From contig JAJEKV010000062.1 of assembly GCA_021234155.1 (NCBI GenBank), forward strand, positions 126,001 through 190,000: 64,000 bases of DNA. Direction: 5' to 3'. Position 1 is the stretch's first letter; every line of letters begins with the position of its first letter. The DNA is from Isoetes taiwanensis. Its lineage: Eukaryota > Streptophyta > Lycopodiopsida > Isoetales > Isoetaceae. Position numbers and translations under genes: made by a program. The notes beneath the pieces were generated by a model, which was not told the DNA's origin, ran no database searches, and saw only the letters and a list, made by a program, of their open reading frames with translations. Below, piece by piece: positions 1-9,954 of this stretch.

Positions 1-60
1 AATGTCCATAGCGGCCAAAGATACCTCTTTATTGACTATAAATTTTAGCATAGATAAAAA

Positions 61-104
61 GAAATGTTCGCGGCAGCCCTGGCCGCCACGCTAAATTTCT
101 TGTA
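61..104. repeat. GC-cored near-palindrome, copy 1
   Basis: This 44-bp segment has a near-palindromic core (CGGCAGCC..GGCCGCC) flanked by AT-rich arms. Its reverse complement matches 49881-49924 at 38 of 44 positions. It could be the hairpin end or a miniature copy of a dispersed repeat. The function is unknown, and only two copies are visible here. Confidence 0.55.
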
Positions 105-1191
105 AATATTAAATAAGATGTTCCATGTCTCCTCAAGCCCTACATTTTGCATGCATATCCAAAGTGGTGGTCCTTATGAGCGTGAGATTGAAATTCTTTT
201 CTTACTCAAGGACTTGCTCTTAGACACACCTGCCACTCCAATATTTGCAATGTTGCGACATGCCTTAATAAAACTAAAAAATATTATAGTGCCTTACTCT
301 AGTGCTCCAAAGGTCCTCTTGCAAATGTAATTATTATACTCTATGAAACTAGAAAATTGCCCACCGTTGGTGGGCTTTCTGTGTGATTATACAAAGGCAG
401 TTCAAGCATGAAAAACATTAGTGATTATTTGAACAACTTCTTATGTTCAAAATGCAGTACATCAGAACTGAAATTGTGATCGGTGGGAGGTTGCTGGTGT
501 TAATGAATATTTGATTATGTTTGTCTTGTAACTTAGTTAAAATGCAGTTACTTGTTGCCTCTATCAAGAATTATCAATTTATACATGTATTAGGCTCTCA
601 AATGTATTTGAAGTAGAAAAATCTGATTGTATCTTTTTTAGTGTATGGTAAGACATGATTGTGTAGTCTTTGTGGTTGATGTTAGGATTTGTATTTTGTT
701 TAATAGATTCTTTGATTCATTGACGTATTGTATTGAATTAACTTCTTGGATTGTAATTTTTTGTCGGCCTTGATTCATATAATTGTCATGTTGTACAGAC
801 AATGTGGAATCCATTTCGCTTTTGCTAAAATATGTTGGTATAATTTGCCTTCATTATCCTAGAAATAAATATTAAATTAGATTGTTATTATTCAATAGGT
901 TTGTTGGATATGGTATTTGTTGTACATGTGTTCTTATTTCATGCAGTTCATTTGCATTGTATCCTAGAATTTTTTCAGCTTCGTCATTGAAGGCGGTGGC
1001 CCAAGTTTTGCCAGTAGAGTCTTATCAATTATACATAGAGAATATATCTGCAGTGTGTATTCGTGTAGAATGAAAGCTTCGTTGGTATATTGTTTAGAAT
1101 TGAATTGTATTCATTAATTTTTACCTTTTAGAAATTGATGTTTTGATGTGGCAGGTTTGACGCCATGTTTTCGATGTTTCGTGTTGAACTT
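105..1191. other. AT-rich intergenic stretch, nothing recognised
   Basis: Only short open frames occur here (for example about 118-330 and 882-1073). They lack recognisable domains, coding bias and gene signals. It is the left flank of a LINE insertion whose target site begins at 1192. Confidence 0.5.
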
Positions 1192-1207
1192 TTTTCTTGC
1201 AAGAGTT
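1192..1207. repeat. LINE target-site duplication, left copy
   Basis: TTTTCTTGCAAGAGTT at 1192-1207 is repeated exactly at 3473-3488. The poly(T) run of the inserted element begins directly after the left copy. This fits target-primed reverse transcription. Confidence 0.93.
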
Positions 1208-3472
1208 TTTTTTTTTTTTGTCATCAATATATTAAAAGAATGGTAATGTTACAAAGCAAGTGAGGAGAAATGAGAATCGCCTCCAAAGAGACAAAGGATA
1301 CCGACACTCCACAACAAACTCACACGTAAAAATCAGAATCCCCATCATTGCATAAACCGACCATCACCATCTACAACACCCAAGAAGTCCCGCCAAATGG
1401 CAAACTTCCGCCTACTACTCCCCGAACACCGTAAAGCTTTGAAATAGCTTGTACCGAAGTCGAGGAATCGAGAGGCCGCAGTCAGTCAATCCCCCGAAAG
1501 ATCCAAATCAGCCACACCAACCAAGCCACGCGACAGATGCAAGGCTTGTCGCCGCAAGAGCGCCAAGCACCGTGATACACATGAAGTAGCAACCGGGCTA
1601 GTCAATCTCACCAAACAGCCCTAACCCAATCCCAGGCAAACTCGCAAGTGAGGGTATAAAACCGCATAAATGCTCCACAGCCTCACGATGAAGGCCACAA
1701 CAAGGGCGTAGAGGGCTCACACCGCCTAAAACCGACTCACAAGGGCATTCACCCCGATACAAATGTGCACCACCGCCACGTAGCACCCTAACCTTCTGGG
1801 GGGGAAGTGAGCTCCATGTCCACGCCCAAACCGAAGCCATCGAGAACCCTAAGCCGCAGAGACCACTTGCCCAAGGGGCAAAGCAGTCATGAATAGCCAA
1901 AGACCCTAAGAAGAAGACCGCACAAAGCAAGAAGACACAACATCCGGATGAACCTTCCAAACATGCACCACCACATCATCCCGAGGGACTATAGGTATGT
2001 GTAGCGAATACCCCCCCCACGCGCTCCCGTGATAGCCCGGACACGCCTCGTGCAAAAGCGAAGCTCGAAAAACTCCCACGGCTAGCCGACCACCCCAATA
2101 CCAATCCTCCAAGGTGAGCACAAAGAGCCGCCCAACGGGCTCAAGGCCCCGAAAGCATGCACAAAGGGCGCCCAAGGGGCAAGTGCGCTAGGGGTAAAGG
2201 AACCCACAAGAAAGGAGAAGAGTGGTGATAAACCGAGGCATAATCTAGCCGAAGAGCACACGCATTACGATCCCAAGCCCGCAACACTCCCTGCGGAGGA
2301 AAGGGGATGCATGTGGGAAATGCCGAGACCATACAACAAAGGCCTGTGGCAACCCACATGCACGACGGCTTCCCAAACGCCACACAATGGCTTAAGAGAT
2401 CAGAACAACAATGCCGCGACCGGAGAAGATGCTCCATCCTCAGTAATGCTCCAAACAAACTTGGAGACCAACACCTTACTATGCAAATAAAATCCAATGG
2501 CTAAGCCCCCATCCTCCCCGGGGCGGAGACACTTCCACCAAGCCACTTTAACAACCGCCTTCATCATCCCCGCCCCACACAAAATTTCGAACAATCTTAT
2601 CCAAAGCCCTCAGATCTTACCCTCAGAGCTAGCATCGCAGATGTCAGATACACATGAGTGCTACAGCACCGACTTGGCAATAGTGATCCTACCGCCATGG
2701 ACAACTTGCTACCCGGCCCACCAATTGAGGTGTTTCTGCAACCCCCGCAAAAATCTCATCCCACACCCTCCCCATGGAAACATCCCTCCAAAGGGAATAC
2801 CCAACAACTTAGTACACACATTACCCGGAAGCACCTTCCAAGGGAATAGAGCCAAACAAGGGGAGGCGGAGACACCGGGCCCATAATGCGAGCACTTACC
2901 CCAATTCGTAAGAATGCCCGAGGCCAAGGAGAAAGTATCCAACAAACCCTTCACATTCTCAGAAATTCCTCTTCTCGCCACCAAGAAGAGGAAAGTGTCA
3001 TCGGCAACCGGTTAATAATCTGCCGGCTACCATCCCAGATCCCAAGCCCATCCACCACCCCTCCTCCACCGCAGCCCAAAACAATCGAGACAAAGGCTCT
3101 CGCCCACAATCGAATAAAAAAACGGCGCCAAAGGGCACCCCTAACGCACTCTCCGCCTAAGGAGAAAAAGGCGAGGGTTCACCCCGCACACCATCAGAGT
3201 CTGCGGCCGACCTATGCAAAAATGATCGTTCGTAAAGCGGGACCACAACCCAACGCTAACATCATGGCGCATAAGAACTCCCAACGGACACTATCGTAAG
3301 CTTTGGCAAAGTCAAGCTTAAGATAGGCAATGCCTTGCCCTGTTCTTCTGGCCCAATAAAGGCCCTCATAAGCTGCGGCAACATTAGTCAAAATGTTCCT
3401 CCCAGGGACAAACCCAGACTGCACCTTACTAATGGAAGAAGTCAACACCGGCTTCAACTTCTCTGCCAGGGC
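1208..3472 (-). mobile_element. 5'-truncated non-LTR retrotransposon (LINE)
   Basis: The element reads on the minus strand. Its 3' end is a poly(A) tail, seen as T at 1208-1219, and its 5' end stops at 3472 inside the reverse transcriptase, so the endonuclease and ORF1 are absent. A perfect 16-bp TSD (1192-1207 and 3473-3488) fixes both ends. Reading 5' to 3', it holds RT residues QSGFVPGRNILTNV and LDFAKAYDS, a VADDT catalytic box near 3010-2996, and RT C-terminal motifs (DTFSLASG near 2940; VAWWKCLRP near 2540). About 1.2 kb of frameshifted zinc-binding/3' region follows. Related truncated copies lie at 28187-30152 and 61932-64000. It is certainly inactive. Confidence 0.93.
2400..3457 (-). 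pseudogene. LINE reverse transcriptase remnant
   Basis: This is the decayed RT of the LINE at 1208-3472. Residues of RT blocks 1-2 (SGFVPGRNILTN), the first catalytic-Asp block (LDFAKAYDSVRWEFL) at 3457-3212, and the VADDTFLFLV block near 3010 lie in different frames. At least two frameshifts therefore separate them. The segment at 2984-2709 continues into the block that follows the DD box, and 2594-2400 carries the WKCLRP..GGL C-terminal motif. The family assignment is from known LINE RT motifs. No functional protein can be made from this copy. Confidence 0.85.
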
Positions 3473-3488
3473 TTTTCTTGCAAGAGTT
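3473..3488. repeat. LINE target-site duplication, right copy
   Basis: This is an exact copy of 1192-1207. It marks the 5'-truncated end of the inserted LINE. Confidence 0.93.
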
Positions 3489-4314
3489 GCATGCAGTGTA
3501 GCACATTTTTGGAGATAATTATTTCAGACCTGCAATTAAGGTCCTCATGTGCTAATGAGTTCCTTGACGTTAAATTCAATACTTTCACTAACTCAGAGGC
3601 ACTATTGATTCTAATAGAAGTTCAACTGTAGACTATGTTTCTTAGTATTTTTAGTAGTCCTACGATGGTTTTCCCACCATGGAACTCCATGAGATTGCCA
3701 ACCAAAGTAATTTGTTAGGAGCAGCTGGGAAGAATGAGGTGTGTCTGTTTTACTTAGATTATTTAGATTTTTGTCTGTCTATTAAGGGAACAGCTGACCT
3801 CTTATCGCATATCAGAAATGACAGTATGTACCTCCATCATAAGTCTAGTGGTTAATTGGAGTAATAGAGCCGACAGGGGAAACCAACCTGCTGAAGAATT
3901 GCAGAAAAATGGAGATTACAGTTGCAACGAAACTGTTCGAGCTCACCTTCAACATATTTCTATCTAACAGTCAAAACCATCCTGCCAAAACATTTGCACA
4001 CAAATCATCATCACAATTCTGCCTTCATAACCCTCATTCTTATTCCAATTTAAAGCAAGTAGAACACTTACCTTACACCTAGACATAGAGTAGACGCAGA
4101 TGCGCAATACAATCAAATCGGATCAAGAAACAAAAGACACACTACACCAATCGTATATCCTCCCTTTTTTTTTCCAATTTTTTTTCTCACCATGGGGCAC
4201 CTTTCCAATAGCACCTTTTCACCAAAATTATATTCTCATGGCACGCTTCGACCATCAAATGGGAAGCCAAAAAAAATCCATTCATCTAGGTTGTCGTCCC
4301 ATGAGGGACATTGG

Positions 4315-4382
4315 GACGATCTCTACCGCCGATCGGCGGACAGATTAAACGCCACGGCCACGACGATCTCTACCGCGGATCG
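4315..4382. repeat. 21-bp direct repeat with 14-bp palindrome
   Basis: GACGATCTCTACCGCSGATCG occurs at 4315-4335 and 4362-4382 with one difference. In the first copy, CCGCCGATCGGCGG (4326-4339) is a perfect palindrome. It may be a protein-binding site or simply chance in a GC-rich island; no function can be assigned. Confidence 0.6.
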
Positions 4383-4724
4383 CAAGGCATGCATTGCACA
4401 CCACGGTTTTATAATATAGGAGGATAGAAAATTGCCCACCTTCGCTAGGCATTCCATGTGATTGTTCGCAAAAAGTGGTGTATTAATATGTGAGCTAGGT
4501 ATTTTAGACCATGGAAAACATAGCCAATATGTGTTGTTACTTTAAAGCATGTTATTTCACACTTTGGAGCATAAACCACAAAGATTTTAACATGTTTTGA
4601 CATATTGGAGTCTACAACTATTATTTTGGCAGTTGTTATGGCCTTCAACCTTGATTTTAGATTCAATACTGCTAATTAAATGTCAATGAGTCTTGGATTG
4701 GAATGACATGTAATATTGGGTTCC

Positions 4725-4858
4725 CTGGCTACAGTAATAACACCACGAGCAGATAAGTAAATGCTATGGACTATGGACAGACGAACATCTATAAGCTGCC
4801 AGTATCTTAGCCTGGGCTACAGCAATAACACACAAGCAGATGGGTAAATGCCATAGAA
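4725..4858. repeat. Imperfect direct repeat, about 87-bp period
   Basis: Two copies (4725-4770 and 4812-4858) share the pattern CTGG.CTACAG.AATAACAC followed by AAGCAGAT.GGTAAATGC. They differ by several substitutions and small indels, which suggests an old local duplication. Confidence 0.6.
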
Positions 4859-5617
4859 ATATTTCACAAGTTGAACAATCTATTTCAATAGTCAGAATAC
4901 AATACGATGTACCAATAAGAATACGATGTTACCAATAATAAACTGAACTTCAAGAGCCAAAGCACTTCTCATAAAACCTTAATTCTTCATGCTTTAAAGA
5001 ACAATGCAATGCTCGACAGATACTATCCGTATATCCTTAGTTACCCAGCCCATTGGTAATTCAGGCTACATTTCCGTGGAGGCTGACTTGGCTTCAAAAC
5101 TTGAAGTCCTCCAAATTTGAATTTCCATCTGGATTGGAACAGGTGGCCACGCTAAAGTTGGTACTAGTCATTTCTAAAAATATATACCACCGCGAAGAAA
5201 GTTACCTCATAAGGAATGCAATACCAACCATGTCATAATAATTGGCAAGTTGTAATCCTACCAAGCAGGCCACAATCCTCTACTCTCAATTGTTAGAGTA
5301 CTTTATTTCAAGGAAGCTTTACATATTCTGCTGCATTTACCAAATTTAATCTGTGCACAATCAAGATAGAGCTTTTAAGTGGTGATTCCAACTTGATTGC
5401 AAATAAGACTCAATGTATACATGATGAGCACGTCTTTTCATGTAAGATATAAATAGATCAAATATAAGGCATCATGCCCAAAGCAACCATGGGGACCAAC
5501 TAATTTATGAGACAGAAGTACACATTGTGGTGGTTAGCAAACTTCTCAACCTGGCAGTTCCCAAGATACCTTCTTTGGGGCCATTAGAACCATGGAAGGG
5601 TCTTATGTTCTTTTCTA

Positions 5618-7391
5618 TTACCTTGTAGCCAAAGCATAGAGGTTTGAGACCAACACAAAAGATGCAGAATCAGATGGATCCAAATTCGCTATGTGCATTT
5701 TGGCATGCTTTGCTACTTCCAGATTGCCCCGAATTGCACATGCTGCAAGAAGTGATCTCCACATTTCAACACGTGGTGGAAATGGAAATGAGTAAATAAG
5801 GTCCTCTGCCTCAACCAAATAACCTGTACGCTGAGGAGATCAATTATACAAGCATAATGTTCCATTGCTGGTCTAATCCCAGAGTCTTGCATAATGAGAC
5901 CAAAATAATAGATGCCCTCATCCACCATGCAAGCATGACTGCATGCAGACAGAACAGTTGTCAAACCAACCATATCTATTTTCACATCTTTAAAATGCAT
6001 CTCTTGGAAAAGTTTAATTGCTTTTTTTCCTTCGCAGAATCCTGCAAGCATAGAACTCCATGAAACTACATTTCGGCTTGGCAATCTATCAAACACTTGA
6101 GAGGCCTCTTCCATGTTTCCACATTTCATATACATATCAATAAGTGCATTCCCAACAACCATATCCATGTCATGTCCTAGCTTCAAGGTGCTAGCATGTA
6201 AGCACTTCCCCAGTCCTATAGCTGCTACCATGGTGCATGCATTCAAAACACTGATGTATGTGACCTTCTCAGGTTTTGGTCCTTCCAATTGCATTTGCCT
6301 GAAAAGATATATTGCCTCTGTGCTGTCATCACACTGAGTGTACCCACAGATCATTGCATTCCATGAAATTACATTTTTTATAGGTAGGGAATCAAACAAC
6401 TGGCGAGCATGCTGTAAAAACCCACATCTAGCATATCCAGCAATCATCGTATTCCATGAAACAATGCTAAACGAAGACAAATTTTCAAACACCAGCCAAG
6501 CATCTCCTATGCTCTCACATCTGGCATACAGGTCAACAAGAGCACTGCCTACAAAAACATCAGACTTGTACCCAAGGCATAGAATGTATGCATGGACCTG
6601 TTTCCCAATTACTAAGTCTGCAAAAGCAGCAGATGCACTCAGGGAAGTGAGGAAGCTCACTTTGTCCGGTTTTATATTTTCCACTTGCATTTGCTTCAGA
6701 AACTTAAGAATCCCCTTGGCGTTACCATGATGTGTATACCCTGCAACCATCACATTCCAAGATACAATATCTCTAACTGGTAGCATGTCAAATGTTTGAA
6801 AAGAATCCTTTCTGCTGCTACATTTGGCGTACATGTCGATCAGGGAATTACCAATAAATATGTCCATTTTGAATTCTGTTTGGAGAATTGCCACATGTAT
6901 ATGCTTTCCACATTGCAGGCTTGCAGTCATGCTACATGCATTCACAACACTCGCAAATGTCACTTCATTTGGTTCAATGCCTGTCTGCTTCATTTGTTGG
7001 AAAAGGTTTAAAGCTTCACTTGGATTACCATTTTGAGTATACCCTGCAATCATCGTAGTCCATGTAAATATGTTTCTTTCATACATCTTATTAAATACCT
7101 GGCGTGCATCATCTAGACACTCACATTTGACATACATGTTAATAAGTGTGTTCCACATAAATAATTTTAATTCCAATTGGCTTTCAACAAGGAGAATATG
7201 CACTTGCCTTCCCTCTGATAGTGCTTTCTTCTTGGCACATTCAAAAAAACAAGCACACAAGTTTCCAGGTATGCTCGTTTATTCCGGTGATGAATTAAAT
7301 TCAAAGCAATGATTGCATCCTTCAGCCGATGCTGCCTGCACAAAGCTCCAATGTCCTCATAAATGCAAGACTTGAAGTTGCTGTTGGCCAT
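5618..7391 (-). pseudogene. PLS-class pentatricopeptide repeat gene, frameshifted
   Basis: The chosen start is an ATG at 7391 (protein begins MANSNFKSC), with no intron needed. Two one-base shifts break the frame. One is near 7260, before the ACFFECAKKKAL segment. The other is near 5829, where one added base would restore a leucine-serine-arginine stretch before EAEDLIY. Between them, about 500 residues carry repeated PPR motifs with typical cores such as WNTLINMYVKC, WTTMIAGYTQNG and GNALIDMYMKCG, alternating P, L and S types. The last part (MWRSLLAACAIRGN, SNLYALATR) looks like an E domain, but the frame then stops and no DYW domain follows. The end reads ACAAGGTAATAG, so a splice donor rather than a stop is possible. 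PPR proteins of this class usually act in plastid or mitochondrial RNA editing or processing. I infer a recent pseudogene, though two base-calling errors cannot be excluded. Confidence 0.8.
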
Positions 7392-7599
7392 TGAAATTGC
7401 AGAAAGATTCAACCTGGCCTTGTTATGAAATTGCTGATATGCTATCATGAAACAAACATTTTCGCTCTTGAAAACTCTTTTGGAAAAACACAGAACAGTA
7501 CACAGGATTTTGCTTGCAATGATATGTTCATGCAACAATCTCCGCATCCCAAGCAAACAGTACTCTATATCTCACCATCTATAAAGCACATACCTGAAA

Positions 7600-7650
7600 A
7601 ATAAAAGGTCTGGAGTCCGATGAATAAATAAAAGGTCTGGAGTCCGATGA
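7600..7650. repeat. 24-bp tandem repeat, two copies
   Basis: AATAAAAGGTCTGGAGTCCG plus ATGA occurs at 7600-7623 and 7627-7650, identical and 27 bp apart. It lies upstream of the PPR pseudogene's start. Confidence 0.85.
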
Positions 7651-7989
7651 ATATAGAACTGCTTCTCTCAGCAAAATAATTAAACTTCAGTGTGCTCCAT
7701 TGAGAGACACACAATTGCATTGGGAACGCCTTCATTAATCTGGGGCAAACAAGAGAAACTATTTCTGGATTTGTAGCTGCCATCCTTGTGCAGGGCCACA
7801 TCTGTCTTCCCAACTTGGAAGAATCCGCTCGTCACTTATGATCCGAACCAATCCCTTCCATTGACATCCTCCCTGTTAGTCGTTCCATCCATAACCAGAC
7901 CTGATTCTAAACTTCAAAGCAGATTCTGAAAGCTCTGTTCTGCCCATCGCTTTTTCTGTCACGATGCAAAAAATCCTACAACCCGAGCT

Positions 7990-8731
7990 GAATCCCAAAT
8001 CCAGCTAACAACAACAGGACCGAATGGTCGTCTCCTTTCATGGGATGGTTTCAGTCGTAAGTTTGGCATGCGTTGGTGCGACTTCTCTGTCTGGGAAGCG
8101 ATTGCAGATAACATTCCTCTGGTCCCCAATTTTGCACGGAGAAGGTTTGGTGCTTTACCCCTGCAATTTGAAAGTAGCCTGTAAACTTTGTCATGTGATA
8201 GGGCAGGCCCCAGCAGCCTTTTCCCACTGGCAGCTTAGGTGGAAGAGGATCAAAATACGTGAAGGTTTGAGCTCCATTTGGTGTAAGAGTATCCCTCCCA
8301 AGGTGGCATTTACTTGGACGAATACTAAAGTTCACTCATTCAAGCCAATAAGCCCACTCTGCCGGGTTTGTAATTGTGGAACCATTGAGCATTGCTTCTA
8401 CCTTTGTGCCGACATTCAATGTGGAACACGGTATGTTTTCGACATCGCCTTAGTAGCCAACAAGTATTGTTGGGTCTTTCCAACTAATTGGCCTCGGGAA
8501 GGTCGCCTTCAACATTTGTAGAGCTATCATTTGTTGGGTAATCTGGAAGAGAAGGAACCAGGTCATCTTTCATGGGAAGTTCTTCAATCTTTGCTCCAAG
8601 AAGTCAAGTCTAGGCTATATAATCAATTTCAAGTTCTAACTTACCAGGTGAGGAGAAGGATAGGATTTGGGGATTATTTCCACCTCATCTAATACCCCCA
8701 ACATAATTTTTTGACGCCCCTCAAAAAAAAA
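7990..8731 (+). mobile_element. LINE 3' fragment (zinc-binding region and poly(A))
   Basis: The plus strand carries a decayed zinc-binding-in-RT region. It shows PPKVAFTW, then CRVCNCGTIEHCFYLC near 8355-8405, which matches the C-x2-C...H-x4-C arrangement typical of plant LINE ORF2 C-termini. A short 3' region ends in AAAAAAAAAAA at about 8721-8731. The RT and everything upstream are absent. The 5' limit is approximate and no clear TSD was found; only a six-base GACCG-like match is visible. Stops and frameshifts make it nonfunctional. Confidence 0.7.
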
Positions 8732-9428
8732 AAGACCGGATAAGTAATGGTTATAAATTGAAAGCCCGTTAAATGTGTTTTGATAATGAGAAGCTTATTT
8801 ATTGGCACCCCATTTGACCGATTAGGGGTATTTGACTCGGCATCATTAGGACTCATTCCTATAAGGGGTAATACATTATTAAAACCATGACATAATAGTG
8901 CAATCTCACATTCTATAAGGTCTTCCAAATCTTCATATGTTTCTATTTAAATTTCATATGTTTCTATTTATTCCGAGCCAAGCTCATAGTTTGGTCATGT
9001 GCAAAACACCATCCCATCCATTAGACCATTATGTTTAAAAGCATCAATACGACTAGTGGGTCTTTCTCTACTTTAGCATGATATTCAAACATTATCAACT
9101 CATATATAATTCGGTTTGGTTTTCTGTTTGAGGCTATTTATTTGATGTTATTTTGTTTTATGATTATGGTGGTGACACGTATATGCTTTGTTTGAAGCAT
9201 TTTGGTAGTGACACGTGTATGCAATAAATATTGGAACCTAATAAATGCAAAGGACGCCATGTTGAGATTTGCAAATGCATCCCTAAATCGGTCCTGAATT
9301 GTCTCACGCCTCCATCTATGGAATAAAACCGTGAATAAAATCTGTAAACAGAATTATAGTAAGAATCCGACCTAGATTATTTCAATGTAGTACCTAACTG
9401 CCCTCAAAAGCTTTCTTGATTGAGTGCC
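8732..9428. other. Intergenic / upstream region of the 9529 gene
   Basis: No coding signal was seen. An 18-bp sequence, TTCATATGTTTCTATTTA, is repeated at 8931-8948 and 8952-8969. Two similar GTGACACG.RTATGC motifs occur at about 9173-9186 and 9208-9222. The second contains a CACGTG G-box at 9212-9217, about 310 bp before the ATG at 9529. Confidence 0.5.
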
Positions 9429-9435
9429 TGCCGCA

Positions 9436-9494
9436 TATATAAAATAAACTAGAATATTTTGCATTCAATTCAATCCGCCTCATAGCTATATAAA
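9436..9494 (+). promoter_or_regulatory. Two candidate TATA boxes
   Basis: TATATAAAA at 9436-9444 and TATATAAA at 9487-9494 precede the ATG at 9529. The first would give a leader of about 60 nt and is the more plausible; the second would leave only about 10 nt. A CACGTG element lies further upstream at 9212-9217. This is inferred from motifs only. Confidence 0.45.
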
Positions 9495-9528
9495 CGAAGT
9501 CACCGGTAATGGCATTCTCGCCAGAGAC

Positions 9529-9954
9529 ATGGCTTCGAAGAAGAGAAAATTTGAGGAGACAATTCTTGGCTTCTTGGATGATTATCTTCCGGATCCAAAA
9601 CGCCACAGAATCGATCTTCTGGTGCTGGTGGATGGTTGGATAAATTGTGGTGGTGAGGATGACGAAGGTCCTAACGTGGAGCAGGGTGGAAGCCATAAGA
9701 TTTGGGACAATTTGGCAGATGTTTCTGGTAGCCTTAATCTGGAGGACAAGTTGTTTGATGTTTCCGACAGCTCTACTTTTGGTATATTGGATGACTGCAA
9801 TCCCTTTGATCTTGACTTTGATTTACTTGCTCAAATCGATACATTTGAATTGGATGACTTTTCCGAAGATCTCTCTGATATTGGTATCTTACCATTCATA
9901 TTTGGATATGATACGCCTTTTAATCGTAGTAGTCAGCCTTTGTTTTGTCGCTGA
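9529..9954 (+). CDS. Small acidic nuclear-type protein, unrecognised
   Basis: This is an intact intronless frame of 141 residues with a canonical ATG. The N-terminus has two basic clusters (SKKRKFEE at residues 3-10, PKRHR at about 22-26) that resemble a bipartite nuclear localisation signal. From about residue 35 onward the protein is rich in Asp, Glu and hydrophobic residues in alternation (DLDFDLLAQIDTFELDDF), a pattern seen in acidic activation or protein-interaction segments. I recognise no catalytic or folded domain and no signal peptide or membrane span. TATA boxes lie upstream and an AATAAA-type signal lies near 10070 (GAAATAAAAG). I cannot tell a lineage-specific gene from a fortunate open frame; the start, composition bias and flanking signals favour a gene. 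Confidence 0.5.
   Translation: MASKKRKFEETILGFLDDYLPDPKRHRIDLLVLVDGWINCGGEDDEGPNVEQGGSHKIWDNLADVSGSLNLEDKLFDVSDSSTFGILDDCNPFDLDFDLLAQIDTFELDDFSEDLSDIGILPFIFGYDTPFNRSSQPLFCR

Larger units (their letters stand above)
3489..5617. other. Intergenic region with small duplications
   Basis: No gene is recognised. The stretch holds a 14-bp perfect palindrome at 4326-4339 inside one copy of a 21-bp direct repeat (4315-4335, 4362-4382), and an imperfect 46-bp direct repeat (4725-4770, 4812-4858). Short frames at about 4100-4419 and 5053-5238 show no domain. Confidence 0.5.
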
